A stretch of DNA of 40,540 nucleotides from the NCBI GenBank assembly GCA_025934915.1, contig JAICWG010000016.1, positions 1 to 40,540 of the forward strand, written 5' to 3'. The translations under genes were made by a program, and so were the position numbers. The notes beneath the pieces are model-generated. The model saw only the letters and a list, made by a program, of their open reading frames with translations, had not been told where the DNA came from and ran no database searches. Numbering within the stretch: position 1 is the stretch's first letter; each line of letters opens with the position of its first letter. Below are positions 1 to 9,289 of this stretch, piece after piece. This stretch comes from Nitrospira sp. (GTDB taxonomy: Bacteria > Nitrospirota > Nitrospiria > Nitrospirales > Nitrospiraceae).

Positions 1-1
1 G

Positions 2-163
2 GAACGGTCGGCACTTGTGTCTGAAGGAGTGAAAGGAGCCTTGAAAGGCATGGCGGAAGACTTCTCACGTCATCTCGGCGAACTCCATACCGATCTGGAC
101 AAGCGACTGACCGCTCTCAAGGGTAAGGTTGAATCGTCCGGACGGTCAGAAGACAAGAAGTAG
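2..163 (+). CDS. C-terminal end of an unknown protein (5' end outside window)
   Basis: An open frame enters from the left edge and stops at TAG 161-163, giving 53 residues. The visible part is hydrophilic and looks helical (GVKGALKGMAEDF, then HLGELHTDLDKRL), and it ends in a charged tail, SGRSEDKK. It has no membrane segment or cysteine. The next gene begins 10 bases later behind a Shine-Dalgarno-like GGGAG, so the two are probably co-transcribed. I do not recognise the family from this fragment. The amphipathic pattern would suit a small coiled-coil or ribosome-associated protein, but that is only a guess. Confidence 0.55.
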   Translation, partial: ERSALVSEGVKGALKGMAEDFSRHLGELHTDLDKRLTALKGKVESSGRSEDKK

Positions 164-173
164 GGAGCGGCAT

Positions 174-914
174 ATGGCAGGACGAGTGAAGGACAACAGC
201 GAAGCATCTCGCCGTTCTCACAAGGTGCTGGTGATCGACGTGGGCGGAACCCACGTGAAAATCCTTACAACCGGCAAACGGACGCCACGCAAGGTCGCTT
301 CCGGTCCGGACATGACTGCGCGGGACATGGTCGAAGGGGTGCGAAAACTTGCCGTCGATTGGTCCTATGATGTCGTCGCACTGGGCTATCCAGGAGCAGT
401 ACGGGCTGGTCGGCCAGCTGTAGAACCCAAGAACTTGGGCAAGGGATGGATAGGATTTGATTTTGAAAAAGCCTTTGGTTGTCCGGTAAAAGTAATCAAC
501 GATGCCGCGATGCAGGCTCTCGGCAGCTATGATGGCGGTCGCATGCTGTTCTTGGGGCTCGGCACCGGTCTGGGCTCCGCATTGATCACCGATGGCGTGC
601 TGGTGCCGATGGAACTTGCGCATTTGCGGTATCGGAAAGGTCGCACGTACGAGGACTATGTCGGCTTGCGCGGGCTTAAACGGTTCGGCAAGAAGAAATG
701 GCGTCGATACGTCATGGATATCGTGACGGCGCTGAAGCATGCGCTTCAGGCCGACCACGTCGTGCTGGGAGGAGGCAATGCCAAGCGGCTCAATCGTCTG
801 CCGAAAGACGCGCGCCTCGGCGACAACGAACATGCCTTCGCCGGGGGATTTCGCCTCTGGGAGGAGGCTTGGAAGGATGAACGTCCTGCCTCTGTGGTGC
901 ACCATGGTCATTAG
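174..914 (+). CDS. ppgK: ROK-family sugar kinase, probable polyphosphate glucokinase
   Basis: A cytoplasmic kinase of 246 residues, likely phosphorylating glucose with polyphosphate (or ATP). The N-terminal phosphate-binding motif VIDVGGTHVKI lies near residue 20. It is followed by GYPGAV, the catalytic-type segment VINDAAMQALG, the glycine-rich GLGTGLGSALI, and ELAHL where ROK kinases place their conserved Glu/His. The C-terminal VVLGGGNAKRL is the second phosphate-loop region. The length matches polyphosphate glucokinases (about 250) rather than longer ROK repressors, and there is no helix-turn-helix domain. I start at ATG 174, behind GGGAG, rather than at an upstream in-frame codon at 129 that overlaps the previous gene. 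The ROK assignment is firm. Polyphosphate as donor is inferred from overall similarity and length. Confidence 0.8.
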   Translation: MAGRVKDNSEASRRSHKVLVIDVGGTHVKILTTGKRTPRKVASGPDMTARDMVEGVRKLAVDWSYDVVALGYPGAVRAGRPAVEPKNLGKGWIGFDFEKAFGCPVKVINDAAMQALGSYDGGRMLFLGLGTGLGSALITDGVLVPMELAHLRYRKGRTYEDYVGLRGLKRFGKKKWRRYVMDIVTALKHALQADHVVLGGGNAKRLNRLPKDARLGDNEHAFAGGFRLWEEAWKDERPASVVHHGH

Positions 915-1150
915 AGCGTGCCAAAATGTATATGTGGGCAGAATGTCCTTAAGATGCACTGCTTCGCTCTGTTTGTCGGTTTATGAGGTGAGAGAGTTGC
1001 GTTTCCCTTCAAACATCTAGATACTTTCTACTCCAAAAAGCAAAATATCGCGGGTGTTCCTCTGGCAAGGATCTTCCGGAGGCCGGAGTGGTGGTTCTAT
1101 GTATCATGGACACGAATCGAAATCTTTAACCAGCAACCAAGGAGGATACT

Positions 1151-2128
1151 GTGAACGGTCGAATTCAACGGTCACCGGAATGCGCGGGATACATGAAATG
1201 GAGAACGCACATGCGCAAGATGATCATTCTCGGTTCGATGGTCCTGAGCTTGTCGATGTCGGCGCCCTACGCCTCGGCCGACCAAGGAGGAACGCACAGC
1301 AAGGGGACCCACATGAAGGTCATCGGCGCAGTATCGGCTATTCAATCGGATCTCATCACCGTGAAGACGGCGTGGGGTCAGATCAGGATTTCCTCCGCCA
1401 CCGCGCCGAAAAACATGGAGGTCGGTGAAGAGGTCGAGATACAAGTGAATGAAAACAATGTCGTGGTCGATGTCCATCGTGTAGGAGACCCGTCCCATTC
1501 CCATCGCTTCGTCGCCGGCAAGTTGGCCTATGCGTCAAAGGACAAGAAGGAGATCAAGCTTTGGACACCGGAGGGTAAAAAGAAGTTTGATGTGCAAACC
1601 GGCCGGTCTCAACTCTCAGGCATCAAGGAAGGCACCCCGATCTCCATCGAACTGAATGAAGCCGGTAAAGTCATCGATATCCATCGCATGACGGTGGAGA
1701 TCGAACTGGACGAGCATCCCCACACCCTATCGGGCTACCATCTGACGTTGGACGGGGTCGTGACGAAAATTCAGTCCGGTCTGGCGTTTGTGAAGACGCC
1801 GGTCGGCCAATACACCATTCCTATGAAGCAGGCTCCACCCGATGCCGCCGTCGGCGACAAGGTGACGTTGTGGCTCAACGAAGAGAACATGGTGATCGAT
1901 CATCACGGAAAGCATAAGAACAAGCCGGGGAGGCACCGTCTGGTTACCGGCAAACTGATCTATGCTGGCTTGACAAAGAAAGAGATCAAGCTCTGGACCC
2001 CGGAAGGCGAGAAGGTGTTTCCGCTAGATCGGATGGAAGTGAAGACCAAGCCGATCGAGGAAGGTTCGATGATCACCGTTGAATTGGACGAGAAGGGAAC
2101 CGTCATCGATCTCCGAAAGGTGGAATGA
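1151..2128 (+). CDS. Secreted protein of two tandem beta-rich repeats, function unknown
   Basis: A 325-residue protein. A signal peptide (MRKMIILGSMVLSLSMS, cleavage near YASA) shows it is exported. The mature part is an internal duplication. Each half has a segment ending in (V/L)xG(V/K)xxxIQSxL with VKT, a segment with VGxxVxxxxNExNxVxDxH, and then KLxYAxxxKKEIKLWTPEG, a GxxIxxELxExGxVIDxxR stretch and its end. The two KEIKLWTPEG copies are identical. The beta-strand spacing suggests small OB- or SH3-like barrels. GTG 1151 follows an excellent AAGGAGG. ATG 1211, also with GGAG upstream, would give a more usual signal-peptide length and is a real alternative. No catalytic motif is seen. The many His residues between the halves could bind metal, which is speculation. 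Confidence 0.8.
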   Translation: MNGRIQRSPECAGYMKWRTHMRKMIILGSMVLSLSMSAPYASADQGGTHSKGTHMKVIGAVSAIQSDLITVKTAWGQIRISSATAPKNMEVGEEVEIQVNENNVVVDVHRVGDPSHSHRFVAGKLAYASKDKKEIKLWTPEGKKKFDVQTGRSQLSGIKEGTPISIELNEAGKVIDIHRMTVEIELDEHPHTLSGYHLTLDGVVTKIQSGLAFVKTPVGQYTIPMKQAPPDAAVGDKVTLWLNEENMVIDHHGKHKNKPGRHRLVTGKLIYAGLTKKEIKLWTPEGEKVFPLDRMEVKTKPIEEGSMITVELDEKGTVIDLRKVE

Positions 2129-2141
2129 CAGGCGACATGGA

Positions 2142-2175
2142 AATCGGCGCGCGCATGTACATGCGCGCGCCGATT
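2142..2175 (+). terminator. Perfect 34-bp palindrome (terminator-like or operator)
   Basis: The half-site AATCGGCGCGCGCATGT is followed directly by its exact reverse complement. As RNA it would fold into a 15-bp stem with a GUAC loop, 13 bases after the stop of the preceding secreted-protein gene. No T-run follows, so it is not a classical intrinsic terminator. It could be a hairpin that stabilises the mRNA end or terminates without a U-tract, or a protein-binding site for the gene starting at 2279. Confidence 0.5.
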
Positions 2176-2278
2176 GATCGTCATGGGCATGTATACCGTC
2201 TGGTACGTTTCGCGCAGCGGTTCTGTGAACGAAGGACCCCCCGCTCCTACAGTCTGATTACCTGAAGAGGAGGACGGT

Positions 2279-3148
2279 ATGTCGATCCCGCGATGGTTCT
2301 TCTTTGTGTTGATAGTCGGATGTCTGTTGGCTTACGGCCAGACGGTGTCGGCACAGCAATCCCGGCCGGACGATGAAATCACCAAGCTGGCCGATGACGT
2401 CTATCTGTACCGGCACCAATTTCACCAGGCCATTTTCATCACGACGCCGAAGGGCGTGATCGTGACCGATCCGATCAGTTTCGACGCGGCGACCTGGCTC
2501 AAGGCCAAGATCAAGACCCTGACCGATCAGCCGGTCCGTTATGTAATCTACAGCCACCACCACGCCGACCACATCACCGGCGGCAGCGTCTTCGCCGACC
2601 AGGCGCACTTCGTCAGCCATGCGGCGGCGCGGGAAAAAATTCTCCAAGCGGGAGATTCGAAAACACCCGTCCCGGATCTCACGTTCACCGACCGGATGTC
2701 GATCGACCTCGGTGGGAAACATGTCGAACTGATCTATACCGGCAAGAATCACTCGGATAACAGCCTTGTCGTCTTGCTCCCGCAGAACAAACTGCTCTTT
2801 GCCGTCGATTTCATTCCGGTCGAGACGGTGGCCTACCGAACGATGTCGAGCGATTATCCGGACGACTGGATCGAATCCCTCAAACAGGTCGAGCAATTAG
2901 ACTTCGAGACCCTGGTCCCAGGCCATGGCAAGATCGGCAGGAAAGAGCACGTGCGCATGTTTCGCGGCTACCTCGAAGACCTCAGAGCGGCCGTGGAGGA
3001 GCAAGTCCGCAAAGGCGCGAGTGTGGAAGAGACGAAAAAGGCTGTGCGGCTCCCCAAGTACGAGCAGTGGCAGCACTACGCTGATTGGTTCCCGGAGAAT
3101 GTGGAGGGGATGTACCGGTACCTCTCTCAGCAGAAGGAAAATCGCTGA
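2279..3148 (+). CDS. Exported metallo-beta-lactamase-fold hydrolase
   Basis: A 289-residue protein starting behind GAAGAGGAGG. The signal peptide (RWFFFVLIVGCLLAYG, cleavage near VSAQQ) places it in the periplasm. The metal-binding motif HxHxDH is intact as H93-x-H95-x-D97-H98. Further ligand-like positions follow in GKNHSDNS, AVDFIP and PGHGKIG, the order typical of the MBL fold. The last 60 residues are a helical tail (LRAAVEEQV, YEQWQHYADWFPENVEGMYRYL) like that of SoxH/glyoxalase-II-type secreted hydrolases. The substrate cannot be read from sequence. The protein is broader-family MBL rather than a recognised beta-lactamase, so I would not call it an antibiotic-resistance gene. The efflux operon begins about 120 bases downstream. 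Confidence 0.85.
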   Translation: MSIPRWFFFVLIVGCLLAYGQTVSAQQSRPDDEITKLADDVYLYRHQFHQAIFITTPKGVIVTDPISFDAATWLKAKIKTLTDQPVRYVIYSHHHADHITGGSVFADQAHFVSHAAAREKILQAGDSKTPVPDLTFTDRMSIDLGGKHVELIYTGKNHSDNSLVVLLPQNKLLFAVDFIPVETVAYRTMSSDYPDDWIESLKQVEQLDFETLVPGHGKIGRKEHVRMFRGYLEDLRAAVEEQVRKGASVEETKKAVRLPKYEQWQHYADWFPENVEGMYRYLSQQKENR

Positions 3149-3270
3149 ACGCCATCTCCGCTCATGATGAGATTAGGGTTAGTTTCTCCGAACCTCATAG
3201 CCACCTACGAACGGACTGCTTGTAAGAGGAGATGAGGAGTCTCCATAACACAGTCGGAGGCGTTCGGGGT

Positions 3271-4488
3271 ATGATGTTCGAGGTACCTGCTTTCTTACGT
3301 TGGAGCCCTGTATGGCGAGGCGGTGTTCGAATCGTGAGAGGGGTCGCGTTCACCCTGCTCGTGCCCGTTCTCTGCATGGCCTTTATCGGTTGTCAGCAAG
3401 AGAGATCTTCGGCGGCTCCCGCTCCCGCGCGAGCGGTGGAGGTCGTGGAAGTGGTCCAGAAAGATGTGCCGATCCACTCCGAGTGGGTGGGGACGGCGGA
3501 CGGGCTTGTGAACGCTACGATTCAGGCGCAGGTCGCCGGATATGTCATGAAGCGGGCCTTCATCGAAGGCGCCTTTGTCAAGAAGGGCGATCTTCTCTTT
3601 GAGATCGATCCCAGACCCTTTCGCGCCGCGCTCGCCGAAGCCAAGGGCCAATTAGGGCAAGCACGGGCGCAGTATGTCAAAGCCGAACTGGACGTCAAGC
3701 GCGATGCGCCGCTGGCGAAGGCCAAGGCCATCAGCCAAAAAGAACTGGATGATTCCATTCAAACTATGGTGGGGGCCCAAGCGTCCGTAGCGTCTGCCAA
3801 GGCGGCCGTTGAACGGGCGGACCTCAATCTGAGCTATACGAGAATCGAAGCGCCGATCGACGGCATCGTGGGCATTGCCAAGGCGCAGGTCGGTGACTTG
3901 GTCGGACCCGGCACCGGAGAGTTGGCCTCCGTTTCGACGGTCGATCCCATCCGGGTGTATTTTCCCGTCAGCGAACAGGAATACCTCGAAGCGGCGGAGA
4001 AAGTCCAAGAACACTATAGAAACCAAGGAAAGGAACGCAACGACAAGCTGGAGTTAATCTTGAGCAATGGCGCAGTCTATCCCCACAAAGGCAACTACCT
4101 ATTGGCAGACCGGCAGGTGGACGTGAAGACCGGCACCATCCGCATCGGCGCCTTGTTTCCGAATCCGGGCAACGTGCTCCGCCCGGGACTGTTCGCGCGC
4201 GTACGGGCGGTGACGAAAACCAGAAAGGGCGCCCTGCTGGTTCCTCAACGCGCGGTGACGGAGTTGCAGGGGAATTACCAGGCGGCCGTCGTGAACCAGG
4301 ACAACAAGGTCGAGATCCGACAAATCAAGGTCGGCGAGCGGATCGGCAGTCAGTGGGTGATCGACCAGGGGCTTGAGCCCGGCGAGCGCGTCATCGTCGA
4401 AGGGCTGCAAAGCGTGAAGGCAGGCATGGCCGTGACTCCCACACCGTTCGAAGCACCCGCGCCGGAACCCACCCGCGCCCATCCGTAA
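3271..4488 (+). CDS. RND efflux periplasmic adaptor (membrane-fusion) lipoprotein
   Basis: The adaptor that links an inner-membrane RND pump to an outer-membrane channel. A hydrophobic segment, AFTLLVPVLCMAFIGC, ends in a lipobox cysteine, so it is probably a lipoprotein. Next come the barrel-sandwich half (ATIQAQVAGYVMKRAFIEG...VKKGDLLFEIDPRPF), a helical hairpin rich in Ala/Lys (about residues 100-180), the second sandwich half (YTRIEAPIDGIVG) and the C-terminal beta-barrel domains (LLVPQRAVTELQG, GLEPGERVIVEGLQ). The start is uncertain: ATG 3271 has GGAGG 10 bases upstream. ATG 3232 abuts its AGAGGAG too closely. GTG 3334 would give the most typical lipoprotein signal. It sits 4 bases before the pump gene and forms one operon with the next two genes. 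Confidence 0.9.
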   Translation: MMFEVPAFLRWSPVWRGGVRIVRGVAFTLLVPVLCMAFIGCQQERSSAAPAPARAVEVVEVVQKDVPIHSEWVGTADGLVNATIQAQVAGYVMKRAFIEGAFVKKGDLLFEIDPRPFRAALAEAKGQLGQARAQYVKAELDVKRDAPLAKAKAISQKELDDSIQTMVGAQASVASAKAAVERADLNLSYTRIEAPIDGIVGIAKAQVGDLVGPGTGELASVSTVDPIRVYFPVSEQEYLEAAEKVQEHYRNQGKERNDKLELILSNGAVYPHKGNYLLADRQVDVKTGTIRIGALFPNPGNVLRPGLFARVRAVTKTRKGALLVPQRAVTELQGNYQAAVVNQDNKVEIRQIKVGERIGSQWVIDQGLEPGERVIVEGLQSVKAGMAVTPTPFEAPAPEPTRAHP

Positions 4489-4492
4489 GTCT

Positions 4493-7400
4493 ATGGCGCG
4501 ATTCTTCATCCATCGGCCCATCGTCGCGATAGTCATCTCGATCATCATGGTGATGGTCGGCGTCATCGCCATGATTCAGCTGCCCATTGCGCAGTTTCCT
4601 AACATCGTGCCGCCCGAAATCATGCTGCAAGCCACGTACGTCGGCGCCGACGCGGTCACCCTGGAACAATCGGTCGCCACGCCGATCGAGCAACAGATGA
4701 GCGGTGTCGACAACATGCTCTACATGTACTCGGTGAACGCGAGTAACGGGCAGATGACGCTCCGTGTGGATTTTGATGTCGCGACCAGACCCAACGACGA
4801 CCAAATTTTGGCGCAGATGCGGTACTTGCAGGCGGAATCGCAATTGCCCCAGGAGGTGAGAAATTTCGGAGTCACGACGCGAAAATCGGTATCGAGTCCG
4901 CTCGCGATCTTCGCCCTATATTCACCCAACGGCACGTACGACAACATCTGGTTGGCCAACTATGCCTACGTCAATATCAACGATCCGATGACGCGTGTCC
5001 CGGGCGTGGGCCAAGTGTCGATCTTCGGGGCCGGGCAATATGCGATGCGGTTTTGGGTTCGGCCCGATCAGCTCGCGAAGTTCGGCATCACGGTGACGGA
5101 GATTCTCACGGCCATCCAGGCCCAAAATACCGTGAACCCGGCCGGACAGATCGGCGCCGAACCGGTTCCGCCCGGGCAGGAGTTTACGTATACGGTTCGT
5201 GCCAAAGGCCGGCTGCTGAATGAGGAAGAATTCGGGAAGATCGTGATCCGGGCCAATCCGGATGGAGGCATCGTCCGGTTGAAGGATATCGCGCGGATCG
5301 AGCTGGGCGCCCAGACGTACAGCATGATCGGCTGGATGGACGGCAAGCCGTCGGCGATCATCTTGGTCTATCAGCTCCCCGGCTCCAATGCGATCGAGAC
5401 GGTGGACCGGGCGAATCAACTCATGGAAGAAATGAAAGCCCGGTTTCCGGACGATCTCGATTATGTCGTGTCGCTCGATACGACCCAAGCCGTCCGAGCG
5501 GGCATCAAGGAAATCGTGGAGACCTTGGTGGAAGCGCTGGTACTCGTCATCCTCGTCGTGTTCGTTTTTCTCCAAGGATGGCGCGCCACGATGATCCCGC
5601 TGCTGGCTGTGCCGGTCTCGTTGATCGGGACGTTCATGGTGTTTCCTGCGCTGGGCTTTTCCATCAATACGCTGTCGCTCTTCGGGTTGGTGCTCGCCAT
5701 CGGTCTGGTGGTGGACGATGCCATCGTGGTCGTGGAGGCGGTCGAGCGCCATATCAAGGAAGGGCTGGCGCCGAGAGAGGCGACGCTCAAAGCCATGGAA
5801 GAAGTCTCGGGTCCCGTCGTGGCCATCGCCCTGATTCTCGTGGCCGTGTTCGTCCCGACGGCGTTCATTCCCGGAATCACGGGCCGGCTGTATCAACAAT
5901 TCGCCGTCACGATCGCCGTCTCGGTCGTGATCTCGGCGTTTAACGCCCTGACCCTCAGCCCCGCCCTGTCGGCGCTGTTGCTTCGGCCGAAGACGCCGGG
6001 ACGAGGACCGTTGGATCGCTTCTTCGGGTGGTTCAATCGGGGATTCGGACGGCTGACCGATGGCTATGTGACCCTCTCCGGCGCGTTGATTCGAAAAGCC
6101 GGTCGCTCCATGGTGTTTCTCGCGCTCATGGCCGTCTCCGCGGGCGCGTTCGGTTGGCGGCTTCCGTCCGGCTTTCTCCCGCTCGAGGATCAAGGCTATG
6201 CCTTCATCAATGTGCAGTTACCGGTCGCGGCGTCGCTTCAGCGGACCGATGAGGTCTCCAGGAAAATCGAAGCGATTCTTCGCGACACCCCCGGCGTGCA
6301 GCGCATGACCACGGTGGTGGGGTTCAGCTTACTCAGCACGGTGAGCACAACCTACAACGCCTTCTTCTTCGTCACGCTTGCGCCGTGGGAGACACGCACT
6401 GCGCCCGAGGAGCAGCTTCTGGCGATCAGTGCGCACGTCAACCGCGAGTTGGGCAAGTTGCCGGAGGCGCAAGCCTTTGTGTTCTCTCCGCCCGCGATTT
6501 CCGGTATCGGCACGGCAGGCGGAGTCATGTTGCTCCTCGAAGATCGCGCCGGCAAAGATATCGGGTTTCTCGCCGAGCACGCGCAACGATTCATCGAGGC
6601 CGCGCGCAAGCAGCCGGAAATCGCGTTGGTGAACTCGACCTTCATCCCCAGCGTGCCGCAAGTGTTCGCCAAGGTGGATCGAGACAAGGTGTTGAAGCAG
6701 GGTGTGAGTCTGAGCGACGTCTACCAGACGTTACAAACCTTCATGGGCGGCGTCATGGTGAACTACTTCAACCGGTTCGGCCGAGTTTGGCAGGTCTATG
6801 TGCAGGCGGAAGGCGAGTTCCGGACGCGCGCGGAGAATGTCGGGCAATTCTACGTGCGCAACGGTGCCGGGGACATGGTGCCGCTATCGGCCCTGGTCGC
6901 AATGGAGACCGCCTATGGTCCGGAGTTTACGATGCGCTTCAACGAATACCGATCCGCGCAGCTCGTGATTGCCGCCGCCCCGGGATACAGCTCAGGTCAG
7001 GTCATGGCGGCGCTGGAGCGCGTCTTCGCCGAAACGATACCGGCCGAGATGGGGTTTGACTACATGGGGATGTCGTTCCAGGAAAAGGTCGCCGCGCAAG
7101 GGGTGCCGGCGACGGCGATCTTCGGGCTCTCCCTCCTGTTTGTCTTCCTCATCCTGGCCGCCCAGTATGAGAGTTGGTCGCTGCCGTTCAGCGTCCTGTT
7201 GGGGGTACCGGTCGCCGTATTCGGGGCGCTCGGAGCGCTCTGGTTGGTCGGGATGGAAAACGATGTGTACTCGCAAATCGGGCTGATCATGCTGATCGGG
7301 CTGGCGGCCAAGAATGCCATTCTGATCGTGGAATTCGCCAAGGTGGAGTTTGAGAAGGGCCGGCCGCTCGTCGAGGCGGCCCTCACGGCCGCGCGGATCC

Positions 7401-7624
7401 GCTTTCGCCCCATCCTCATGACGGCCTTCGCCTTTATTCTCGGCGTCGCTCCGCTTGTCGTCTCATCCGGATCAGGGGCGGTGTCCCGGCATATCTTGGG
7501 GACGACGGTGATCGGCGGGATGCTGGCGGCATCCGTCATCGCGATCTTTCTCATCCCCGTGACCTTCTATGTCGTTGAGAAACTCGCGAACCGAGGAAAA
7601 GAGCCGAGGACCGGAGATCACTGA
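4493..7624 (+). CDS. RND multidrug efflux pump, AcrB-type (HAE1)
   Basis: A 1043-residue inner-membrane drug/proton antiporter, the usual length for AcrB-like pumps. It opens with MARFFIHRPIVAIVIS as the first membrane helix, then a large periplasmic loop, a helix 2-6 block, a second periplasmic loop (from about residue 560) and a final helix block. The proton-relay residues are present: the Asp pair D408-D409 in VVDDAIVVVE, and the Lys at residue 940 in GLAAKNAILIVEF. FRPILMTAFAFILGVAPL is the conserved helix-11 signature. The stop TGA overlaps the next start (TGATG), showing tight co-translation with the outer-membrane factor. Substrates cannot be predicted. It is a paralogue of the pump at 33679. 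Confidence 0.95.
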   Translation: MARFFIHRPIVAIVISIIMVMVGVIAMIQLPIAQFPNIVPPEIMLQATYVGADAVTLEQSVATPIEQQMSGVDNMLYMYSVNASNGQMTLRVDFDVATRPNDDQILAQMRYLQAESQLPQEVRNFGVTTRKSVSSPLAIFALYSPNGTYDNIWLANYAYVNINDPMTRVPGVGQVSIFGAGQYAMRFWVRPDQLAKFGITVTEILTAIQAQNTVNPAGQIGAEPVPPGQEFTYTVRAKGRLLNEEEFGKIVIRANPDGGIVRLKDIARIELGAQTYSMIGWMDGKPSAIILVYQLPGSNAIETVDRANQLMEEMKARFPDDLDYVVSLDTTQAVRAGIKEIVETLVEALVLVILVVFVFLQGWRATMIPLLAVPVSLIGTFMVFPALGFSINTLSLFGLVLAIGLVVDDAIVVVEAVERHIKEGLAPREATLKAMEEVSGPVVAIALILVAVFVPTAFIPGITGRLYQQFAVTIAVSVVISAFNALTLSPALSALLLRPKTPGRGPLDRFFGWFNRGFGRLTDGYVTLSGALIRKAGRSMVFLALMAVSAGAFGWRLPSGFLPLEDQGYAFINVQLPVAASLQRTDEVSRKIEAILRDTPGVQRMTTVVGFSLLSTVSTTYNAFFFVTLAPWETRTAPEEQLLAISAHVNRELGKLPEAQAFVFSPPAISGIGTAGGVMLLLEDRAGKDIGFLAEHAQRFIEAARKQPEIALVNSTFIPSVPQVFAKVDRDKVLKQGVSLSDVYQTLQTFMGGVMVNYFNRFGRVWQVYVQAEGEFRTRAENVGQFYVRNGAGDMVPLSALVAMETAYGPEFTMRFNEYRSAQLVIAAAPGYSSGQVMAALERVFAETIPAEMGFDYMGMSFQEKVAAQGVPATAIFGLSLLFVFLILAAQYESWSLPFSVLLGVPVAVFGALGALWLVGMENDVYSQIGLIMLIGLAAKNAILIVEFAKVEFEKGRPLVEAALTAARIRFRPILMTAFAFILGVAPLVVSSGSGAVSRHILGTTVIGGMLAASVIAIFLIPVTFYVVEKLANRGKEPRTGDH

Positions 7625-9099
7625 TGCGACGTCTGTTTATGACTGCGTTGGCTGTGCTGATGCTTGCTGGGTGCAAAATGGGGCCGAATTACGCTCGCCC
7701 GGAAACTGCGACTGGAGAGTCCTGGAAACTCTCCCCGGCTACGTCGGAGTCGATAGCCAATCTGCCGTGGTGGGAGCTGCTGAAAGATCCGGCCTTGCAG
7801 CAATTGATTCGCACGGCGTTGAAAGAGAATCAGGATGTGCGCGTCGCTGTGGCGGCCGTGCAAGAATTCCATGCACAGGTGATCATCTCTCGATTCGATC
7901 TGGCGCCTTCGCTGGAGTATGGAGCCACCGGTTTGTACTTCAGAACTCAAACGAACGCCGTTCCGATCCCTACTCTGGGCAATGCGCCGGTTCTGATCCC
8001 CGGGCTGGCGGGAGGGTCGCAGAGGCTTTCCGCGGAATCGGGACTAGGGATGTTGAAATGGGAACTCGATCTCTGGGGAAAGATTCGCCGTTCCATTGAA
8101 GCGGCGCAGGCTCAGTTGCTGTCACGCGGAGAGAATCAGCGCCTGGTGGTCCTCGAACTCGTCAGCGCGGTGGCGCAGGCTTATTTCGATCTGCGCCAGC
8201 TCGACCTTCAAGTGGAGATCAGCAAACGGACGCTCGCATCCTGGCACGAAACTGTATCGATTTCGAATATCAAGCTGCAGCACGGAGTCATCTCCAAACT
8301 CGATCTCGATCGGTTTGAGGCGGAGCGCGCCAATACGGCGGCGCAATTAGCAGACCTGGAGCGGCAGGTCGTTCAAAAGGAAAACCAGTTGAATCTTTTC
8401 CTGGGACGAAAGCCGACGGACATTGTGCGCGGCGCAGCACTGACGGAGCAAGTCATGCCGCCGTCCGTGCCGGCCGGGTTGCCGTCCGATTTGCTGGCGC
8501 GTCGTCCGGACATTCTTCAAGCCGAGCAAGAATTGGTCGCTGCGACCGCCAATATCGGAGTCGCGCAGGCGCAGCGTTTTCCTTCATTTTCCCTCACGGG
8601 AGCGCTCGGCGTTTCCAGCACGCAGTTGTCCTCAGTGATCATCGGACCGACGTTCACGCAGGCGGCCATCGGTACCTTGTCCGGACCGTTGCTCAATGCA
8701 ACGGCCTTAGGGTTTCAGGTGAAGGTCGCCGAAGCACGAGCCGAACAAGCCGCCGTTCGATATAAGAAAACCATCATGACTGCGTTCAGGGAAGTGGAAG
8801 ATGCGTTGATCGCCGTGCAAAAAACTCGCGAACAACGGGAAGCGCAAGAGATCCAGGTCACCTCCCTTCGGTCCGCCTTCACGCTGGCAGAGATGCGGTA
8901 TCAAGGGGGGCGAGCCAGTTATCTCGATCTCCTGACCGCTCAGCGGGATTTGTACAACGCGGAACTGGCGCTGGCGCGGACGCGGGGCGCTCAGCTCGTC
9001 TCTGTGGTCCAGCTCTATAAAGCCCTCGGCGGCGGATGGTCGCCCGAGAGTCTCGATCAGACGGCGCCGGCGGCCGTTGTCGGCAAAGGCGACGAGTGA
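7624..9099 (+). CDS. Outer-membrane efflux channel lipoprotein (TolC/NodT family)
   Basis: The outer-membrane factor that completes the efflux system. The 491-residue protein begins MRRLFMTALAVLMLAGCKMGPNY, a lipoprotein signal with lipobox LAGC and the typical GPNYxRP start of the mature protein. The two repeats of the family are visible: LPWWELLKDPALQQLIRTAL near residue 60 with its long helix, and PSDLLARRPDILQAEQEL near residue 300 with IGVAQAQRFPSFSLTG. The C-terminal YQGGRASYLDLLTAQRDLY and VQLYKALGGGW are family hallmarks. It overlaps the pump gene by one base, so adaptor, pump and channel are one transcription unit. Confidence 0.93.
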   Translation: MRRLFMTALAVLMLAGCKMGPNYARPETATGESWKLSPATSESIANLPWWELLKDPALQQLIRTALKENQDVRVAVAAVQEFHAQVIISRFDLAPSLEYGATGLYFRTQTNAVPIPTLGNAPVLIPGLAGGSQRLSAESGLGMLKWELDLWGKIRRSIEAAQAQLLSRGENQRLVVLELVSAVAQAYFDLRQLDLQVEISKRTLASWHETVSISNIKLQHGVISKLDLDRFEAERANTAAQLADLERQVVQKENQLNLFLGRKPTDIVRGAALTEQVMPPSVPAGLPSDLLARRPDILQAEQELVAATANIGVAQAQRFPSFSLTGALGVSSTQLSSVIIGPTFTQAAIGTLSGPLLNATALGFQVKVAEARAEQAAVRYKKTIMTAFREVEDALIAVQKTREQREAQEIQVTSLRSAFTLAEMRYQGGRASYLDLLTAQRDLYNAELALARTRGAQLVSVVQLYKALGGGWSPESLDQTAPAAVVGKGDE

Positions 9100-9289
9100 G
9101 GCCGTCGAATCGCTTTGAGGAGGAATCGCCGCCACCGCTTCTACGGCGGGACCGACTAACGAAGGAAAAATTAACGATGGAGATCCGCGATGCGCTCAGA
9201 GGACGCTGGTAAGATCGCCAGTACAATTCGAATCATCACGGGCCGGAATAGTTTCCGACGCTCACGTGATGTAGGAAAAGGAGGTCCCC

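Noticed and set aside
4922-6193. Long minus-strand frame opposite the first RND pump
   Set aside because: It lies entirely within a certain gene and has a low-complexity Arg/His/Asp-rich composition typical of a shadow frame.
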